From Halanaerobium sp. (lineage in GTDB: Bacteria; Bacillota; Halanaerobiia; Halanaerobiales; Halanaerobiaceae), in the NCBI GenBank assembly GCA_003070825.1, contig QBLP01000073.1, forward strand, positions 1 through 8,110: a stretch of DNA of 8,110 nucleotides, given 5' to 3'. The position numbers and the translations under genes were made by a program. Of the stretch, positions 5,928-8,110 are shown piece by piece; position 1 is the stretch's first letter; each line of letters begins with the position of its first letter. The notes below the pieces were generated by a model. That model worked only from the letters and a program-made list of their open reading frames with translations, had not been told where the DNA came from and made no database searches.

Positions 5928-6557
5928 TTAGCCCAGAGCTATAAAAACCATTAAGTAGTGCAGGATTCCACCAGCTAAAATAAAGAAATGAAATATCTCA
6001 TGAAAACCAAAATTAGGGCTCAAATCTGGCTTTTTAAGTATATAGAATACTGCTCCAGCAGTAAATGATAAGCCTCCTGCGAACATTAAGACTAAATTGG
6101 CTGTGGGCATTGTCATAAATAACTGATGAAAGGCGAAAATACCAACCCAGCCCATTAATAGATAAACTATAGTATATAAAATCCGGGGAGTTTTAAAGTA
6201 CATAAACTTCAGGAAAAAACCGCCTAAAACCAGTCCCCACTGAACTGCAATAATTGTCCACTTCAGCCAGCCTTCTAAATAAAGGTAAGCAACCGGAGTA
6301 TAAGAACCGGCGATCATTACAAAAATTGCAAAGTGATCTAGCTTGCGCCAGATAGACTGTTCATCATCTTCTTTTTTAAAGGCATGGTATAATGAGCTTG
6401 CCAGAAATAAAAATGCTACTGAGAGACCATAAACGGCAGCAACAATAATTTTATCCGGACTTTCTAAAGCTCTAAAAATTAAAAATACCAGCCCAATTAA
6501 TGCTAAAATAAAACCAACAAAATGAGAATAAAAGGAAACCTGTTCATCTTTTCTCAT
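5928..6557 (-). CDS. Hemolysin III / PAQR-family membrane protein
   Basis: A 209-residue seven-helix inner-membrane protein of the hemolysin III (YqfA/YplQ, PAQR) family. Hydrophobic segments lie at about 12-29, 37-57, 73-93, 98-117, 126-146, 152-174 and 187-207. The family's zinc-site residues are all visible: Ser54-x3-His58 in SSLYH, Asp74 in KLDHF, and His186-x3-His190 in GFHEIFHFF. Despite the name, most bacterial members are not proven toxins; related receptors suggest a hydrolase-like zinc site in the membrane. Its job here is unknown. The ATG has GGAGG seven bases upstream. It is the first gene of a likely two-gene unit with the PTS IIA gene, an unusual pairing. Its leader contains a separated inverted repeat (6589-6634). 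Confidence 0.93.
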   Translation of the reverse strand: MRKDEQVSFYSHFVGFILALIGLVFLIFRALESPDKIIVAAVYGLSVAFLFLASSLYHAFKKEDDEQSIWRKLDHFAIFVMIAGSYTPVAYLYLEGWLKWTIIAVQWGLVLGGFFLKFMYFKTPRILYTIVYLLMGWVGIFAFHQLFMTMPTANLVLMFAGGLSFTAGAVFYILKKPDLSPNFGFHEIFHFFILAGGILHYLMVFIALG

Positions 6558-6588
6558 TTTAAAACCTCCATTCTCTCTACTTTAAATT

Positions 6589-6634
6589 GATTGTAACACT
6601 CAAGAATAAATTTTCAGCTAAATTGATTACAATC
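6589..6634 (-). promoter_or_regulatory. Inverted repeat in the leader of the hemolysin III gene
   Basis: gattgtaa (6589-6596) and ttacaatc (6627-6634) are perfect 8-bp inverted repeats 30 bases apart. Each also lies in a direct repeat, aaattgatt, at 6584-6592 and 6620-6628. They sit between a likely -10 box and the start codon, so the transcript could fold them into a long-loop hairpin, or a repressor could bind both halves. The AT-rich setting limits confidence. Confidence 0.3.
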
Positions 6635-6652
6635 TCAGGCTTTTCTAATTTT

Positions 6653-6661
6653 ATTATAACA
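6653..6661 (-). promoter_or_regulatory. Extended -10 promoter for the hemolysin III-IIA unit
   Basis: On the minus strand TGTTATAAT (6661-6653) is an extended -10 element with a perfect TATAAT. No good -35 is visible at 16-18 bases, as is usual for extended -10 promoters. It lies just after the deoD terminator and would give a leader of about 90 bases. Confidence 0.5.
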
Positions 6662-6690
6662 TTAATTTATTAAAATATCATTATAAATAG

Positions 6691-6723
6691 AAAAACTGCC
6701 AGTTATTAATCTTAAACCGGCAG
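6691..6723 (-). terminator. Intrinsic terminator of deoD
   Basis: On the minus strand CTGCCGGTT (6723-6715) pairs with AACTGGCAG (6704-6696) around a 10-base loop: nine pairs with one G-U. TTTTTCTATTT follows directly. It begins 36 bases after the deoD stop codon. Confidence 0.92.
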
Positions 6724-6759
6724 CCCTAATTTTTTATTGATATGCTTATTTAAATTTAT

Positions 6760-7461
6760 TTATTCAGCTAACTCAAGTGCAATCTCCATCATATCAGTAA
6801 AGGTCTTTTCTCTTTCTTCAGAAGTAGTTTCTTCTCCAGTTACTAATGAATCACTAACTGTTAAAATACTTAATGCATCTACTCCATACTTAGCTGCCAG
6901 AGTAAATAGCTCAGCTGATTCCATCTCTACACCTAAAACTCCGTATTCTTTCCACTTTTTCCAGGCTTCAGAGTCATCATTATAAAAAGCATCTGAACTT
7001 AAAATGGTACCTACTTTAACATCTGTACCTTTTTCTTCAGCTACCTGATAGGCCTTTGATAAAAGTTTGAAGCTGGCTGCTGCTGCAAAATCCTTACCAT
7101 CAAAACGCATCTTATTTAAGTTGGAATTACTGCAGGCTGCTTTCGCCAGGATTACATCTCTTACTTTGGCTTCTTCATTAAAAGAGCCACAGGAACCAAC
7201 CCTAATCAGATTTTTCACTCCATAATCTCTAATTAATTCGTTAACATAAATTGAAAGTGAGGGCATTCCCATTCCTGTTCCCTGGGTGGAAACTCTTTTG
7301 CCCTTATAAGTTCCTGTAAATCCATACATTCCTCTAACATCATTATATTGTTTTACATCTTCTAAATAGTTTTCTGCAATAAATTTAGCTCTCAGTGGAT
7401 CTCCAGGCAGCAGAATTGTTTCTGCAATTTCGCCTTTTTTTGCACCAATGTGTACACTCAT
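6760..7461 (-). CDS. deoD: Purine nucleoside phosphorylase, DeoD type
   Basis: A 233-residue hexameric purine nucleoside phosphorylase that splits purine (deoxy)ribonucleosides with phosphate into free base and (deoxy)ribose-1-phosphate, in the cytosol, for purine salvage. Residues line up with the Escherichia coli DeoD numbering without shift: His4 (nucleoside ribose, from the neighbouring subunit), the phosphate site Gly20, Arg24, Arg43, Arg87 and Ser90, the ribose contacts Met180 and Glu181 with Glu179, the base-side catalytic Asp204 in TVSDSL, and Arg217. Signature GVEMESAELF lies at 177-186. Length is typical (233-239). The ATG is preceded by AGGAGG eight bases upstream. It forms a single-gene unit with a near-consensus promoter and its own terminator; no deoxyribose or other salvage gene is adjacent. 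Confidence 0.97.
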   Translation of the reverse strand: MSVHIGAKKGEIAETILLPGDPLRAKFIAENYLEDVKQYNDVRGMYGFTGTYKGKRVSTQGTGMGMPSLSIYVNELIRDYGVKNLIRVGSCGSFNEEAKVRDVILAKAACSNSNLNKMRFDGKDFAAAASFKLLSKAYQVAEEKGTDVKVGTILSSDAFYNDDSEAWKKWKEYGVLGVEMESAELFTLAAKYGVDALSILTVSDSLVTGEETTSEEREKTFTDMMEIALELAE

Positions 7462-7498
7462 AAGTATAACCTCCTATATATTTTCAGTTCTATATATT

Positions 7499-7527
7499 AT
7501 TATAATATATTTAGCTTAAAATGACAA
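7499..7527 (-). promoter_or_regulatory. Sigma-A-type promoter of deoD
   Basis: On the minus strand TTGTCA (7527-7522, five of six consensus bases) and TATAAT (7504-7499, perfect) are separated by exactly 17 bases. The predicted transcript would begin near 7492, about 30 bases upstream of the start codon. This is the best promoter in the window. Confidence 0.85.
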
Positions 7528-7610
7528 AAAAACTGAATCAAAAATCAGATCAAAAGGGGGTGTGTTGTGAAATAAATAACTATAACCAGGTCCAAAACAC
7601 TTTAAACAAC

Positions 7611-7638
7611 AAAAAACCACCCCGGGGAAGGGTGGCTT
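7611..7638 (-). terminator. GC-rich intrinsic terminator after the small-peptide cassette
   Basis: CCACCC (7617-7622) and GGGTGG (7630-7635) form a perfect stem around a 7-base loop. On the minus strand flanking A-T and G-U pairs extend it, and TTTTTTGTTGTTT follows. On the plus strand only CTTTAATT follows, so the stronger direction is minus. It would end transcripts coming from the two small genes to the right and shield deoD from them. Confidence 0.85.
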
Positions 7639-7664
7639 TAATTATCATTATATATTTAAGGGTT

Positions 7665-7758
7665 ATATAATTATTTGCTTATTAGTTTTAGTTTTAGTTA
7701 TTGTTATTACTTTAGTTATATTTTAGCCTGATCGGCTCATATAATTTGCTTAGTAGTT
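7665..7758 (-). repeat. AT-rich spacer with a duplicated 3'-flank motif and TTTTAG-type short repeats
   Basis: Two related stretches occur: 7739-7758 (atataatttgcttagtagtt), which spans the stop of the 32-residue peptide gene, and 7665-7686, the same motif with one short insertion and a base change. Between them is a low-complexity run of tttta/gtta units (7681-7726) and a small hairpin, agcc-tgatc-ggct (7725-7737). A related ttatttgctt also follows the other peptide gene (7913-7922). No open frame with a ribosome binding site was found here. It may be the decayed remains of a further copy of the peptide gene. Confidence 0.4.
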
Positions 7759-7848
7759 ACCTAAGTTTTTAAAAGCATTAAGCTTTGCTTGATTCTCATT
7801 AGATTCAAGTTTAGCCTCTTTCATGAATTTGAACATGCTATTAAACAT
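7750..7848 (-). CDS. Small cationic peptide of unknown function, 32 residues (paralogue A)
   Basis: A 32-residue frame, MFNSMFKFMKEAKLE at the N-terminus and NLGNY at the end. I do not recognise it. Support for it being a gene: an AAAGGA ribosome binding site 9 bases before the ATG, an ordinary TAA stop, and clear similarity to the neighbouring 42-residue frame. In the first ten residues both follow M-[FL]-N-S-[ML]-F-x-F-[MI]-K, six positions being identical, and both end L-x-x-Tyr. The leader is also nearly identical (7853-7869). The first dozen residues could form an amphipathic helix (2, 5, 6, 9, 12 hydrophobic). Five Lys against three Glu give a net positive charge. No Cys and no classical signal peptide. 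It is the last gene before the terminator at 7611-7638. A leaderless bacteriocin-like peptide, a signal or a membrane-active toxin are possible, none shown. Confidence 0.6.
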   Translation of the reverse strand: MFNSMFKFMKEAKLESNENQAKLNAFKNLGNY

Positions 7849-7852
7849 ATGC

Positions 7853-7869
7853 AATCATCCTTTCTTATA
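7853..7869 (-). repeat. Conserved 17-nt leader of peptide gene A, including its ribosome binding site
   Basis: On the minus strand it reads TATAAGAAAGGATGATT and ends five bases before the ATG. The same 17 bases with a single change (A to G) precede the sister gene at 8072-8088. The GAAAGG part is the ribosome binding site; conservation of the flanking TATAA and TGATT goes beyond what translation needs and supports duplication of the whole gene unit. Confidence 0.75.
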
Positions 7870-7937
7870 AAGTTATATTAGTTATTATCTGATTGTCTTA
7901 TATTTTTAAAAGTTATTTGCTTTTAATGAAACAGTCT

Positions 7938-8066
7938 TTAGTACTGATTTAAGTGAGCACAAGAATCATGTTTGAGCTGCTTTTCTTTAACTGAGCGAAT
8001 ATTGCTCTCGATTCTTCTACCCTCACTATTACTTGCTTTAATGAATGTGAATAAAGAATTCAACAT
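7938..8066 (-). CDS. Small cationic peptide of unknown function, 42 residues (paralogue B)
   Basis: A 42-residue frame beginning MLNSLFTFIKASNSEGRR and ending CAHLNQY. I do not recognise the family. It starts with ATG, ten bases after AAAGGG within AAAGGGTGAT, and stops at TAA. It shares with the 32-residue neighbour the N-terminal pattern and the final L-x-x-Tyr, while the middle diverges and carries about ten extra residues with more basic ones (Arg17, Arg18, Arg24, Lys27, Lys29, Lys32). One Cys (residue 36) next to two His (33, 38) has no counterpart in the sister. No transmembrane segment or Sec signal is apparent. It lies 89 bases upstream of the sister gene on the same strand, so both may share a transcript whose promoter is outside the window. 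Confidence 0.6.
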   Translation of the reverse strand: MLNSLFTFIKASNSEGRRIESNIRSVKEKQLKHDSCAHLNQY

Positions 8067-8071
8067 TATCA

Positions 8072-8088
8072 AATCACCCTTTCTTATA
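8072..8088 (-). repeat. Conserved 17-nt leader of peptide gene B, including its ribosome binding site
   Basis: On the minus strand it reads TATAAGAAAGGGTGATT, differing from the copy at 7853-7869 at one base. Only three native bases lie beyond it before the adapter, so the promoter, and any further copies upstream, are cut off. Confidence 0.75.
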
Positions 8089-8091
8089 GTC

Positions 8092-8110
8092 CTGTCTCTT
8101 ATACACATCT
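8092..8110 (-). other. Tn5 mosaic end / tagmentation adapter (right)
   Basis: The last 19 bases are the exact reverse complement of the first 19, i.e. the Tn5 mosaic end facing inward from the right. It is library sequence and marks the end of the native insert at 8091. Confidence 0.97.

Noticed and set aside
6737..6985. Plus-strand 82-codon frame over the end of deoD
   Set aside because: Antisense to deoD, Ser-rich composition, and it begins in the short gap between the deoD stop and its terminator, without a ribosome binding site.
7521..7670. Plus-strand 49-codon frame (MTKKLNQKSDQ...) between deoD and the small-peptide cassette
   Set aside because: Its ATG overlaps the near-consensus deoD promoter -35, it lacks a ribosome binding site before the ATG, and it reads straight through the GC-rich terminator hairpin. 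The AAAAGGGGG at 7551-7559 is inside the frame, not before a workable start.
7681..7726. TTTTAG/TTATT-type short repeats as a CRISPR or microsatellite array
   Set aside because: The units are 5-7 bases, irregular, and have no spacers; this is low-complexity AT-rich DNA. No CRISPR array, tRNA or rRNA was seen anywhere in the window.

Overview
This is an AT-rich fragment from a fermentative, anaerobic Firmicute. The protein set (GH3 glucosidase, stand-alone oxaloacetate decarboxylase alpha-type carboxyltransferase, lactose/cellobiose-type PTS IIA, DeoD phosphorylase), strong AGGAGG-type ribosome binding sites and the Glu/Asp-rich proteins fit Halanaerobiales (Halanaerobium-like). That placement is an inference from protein character, not a database match. 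The two ends (1-19 and 8092-8110) are inward-facing 19-bp Tn5 mosaic ends, so the native DNA is only 20-8091 and the edges are library cuts, not biological borders.

Every supported gene lies on the minus strand, so transcription runs from right to left. In that order: two tandem tiny genes encoding related 42- and 32-residue peptides (8066-7938 and 7848-7750), closed by a GC-rich terminator at about 7611-7638; deoD (7461-6760) with a near-consensus promoter and its own terminator; a two-gene unit of a hemolysin III/PAQR membrane protein (6557-5928) and an orphan PTS IIA protein (5905-5597), closed by a strong terminator; a carboxyltransferase of the oxaloacetate decarboxylase alpha/pyruvate carboxylase B type without a biotin domain (5436-4111); a cytoplasmic GH3 beta-glucosidase (3967-1700, TTG start) with a cre-like site upstream; a VOC-fold protein that has lost most metal ligands (1573-1205); and a WYL-domain transcription regulator (1045-80). 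Most units have a recognisable intrinsic terminator, so this is a string of short independent transcription units rather than one operon.

The metabolic genes fit a sugar fermenter: PTS phosphoryl transfer (IIA), beta-glucoside hydrolysis inside the cell (GH3), four-carbon acid/pyruvate interconversion (carboxyltransferase) and purine salvage (DeoD). Nothing shows that they form one pathway, and the partner subunits (IIB/IIC, biotin carrier, membrane decarboxylase) are not in the window.

The least explained part is the right end, 7640-8091. The two small genes share an almost identical 17-nt leader, a conserved N-terminal decapeptide pattern and a common Leu-x-x-Tyr end, with a divergent middle. 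A partial repeat of the 3' flank suggests a further decayed copy. The cassette is cut by the window edge and may continue upstream. I do not recognise the family.
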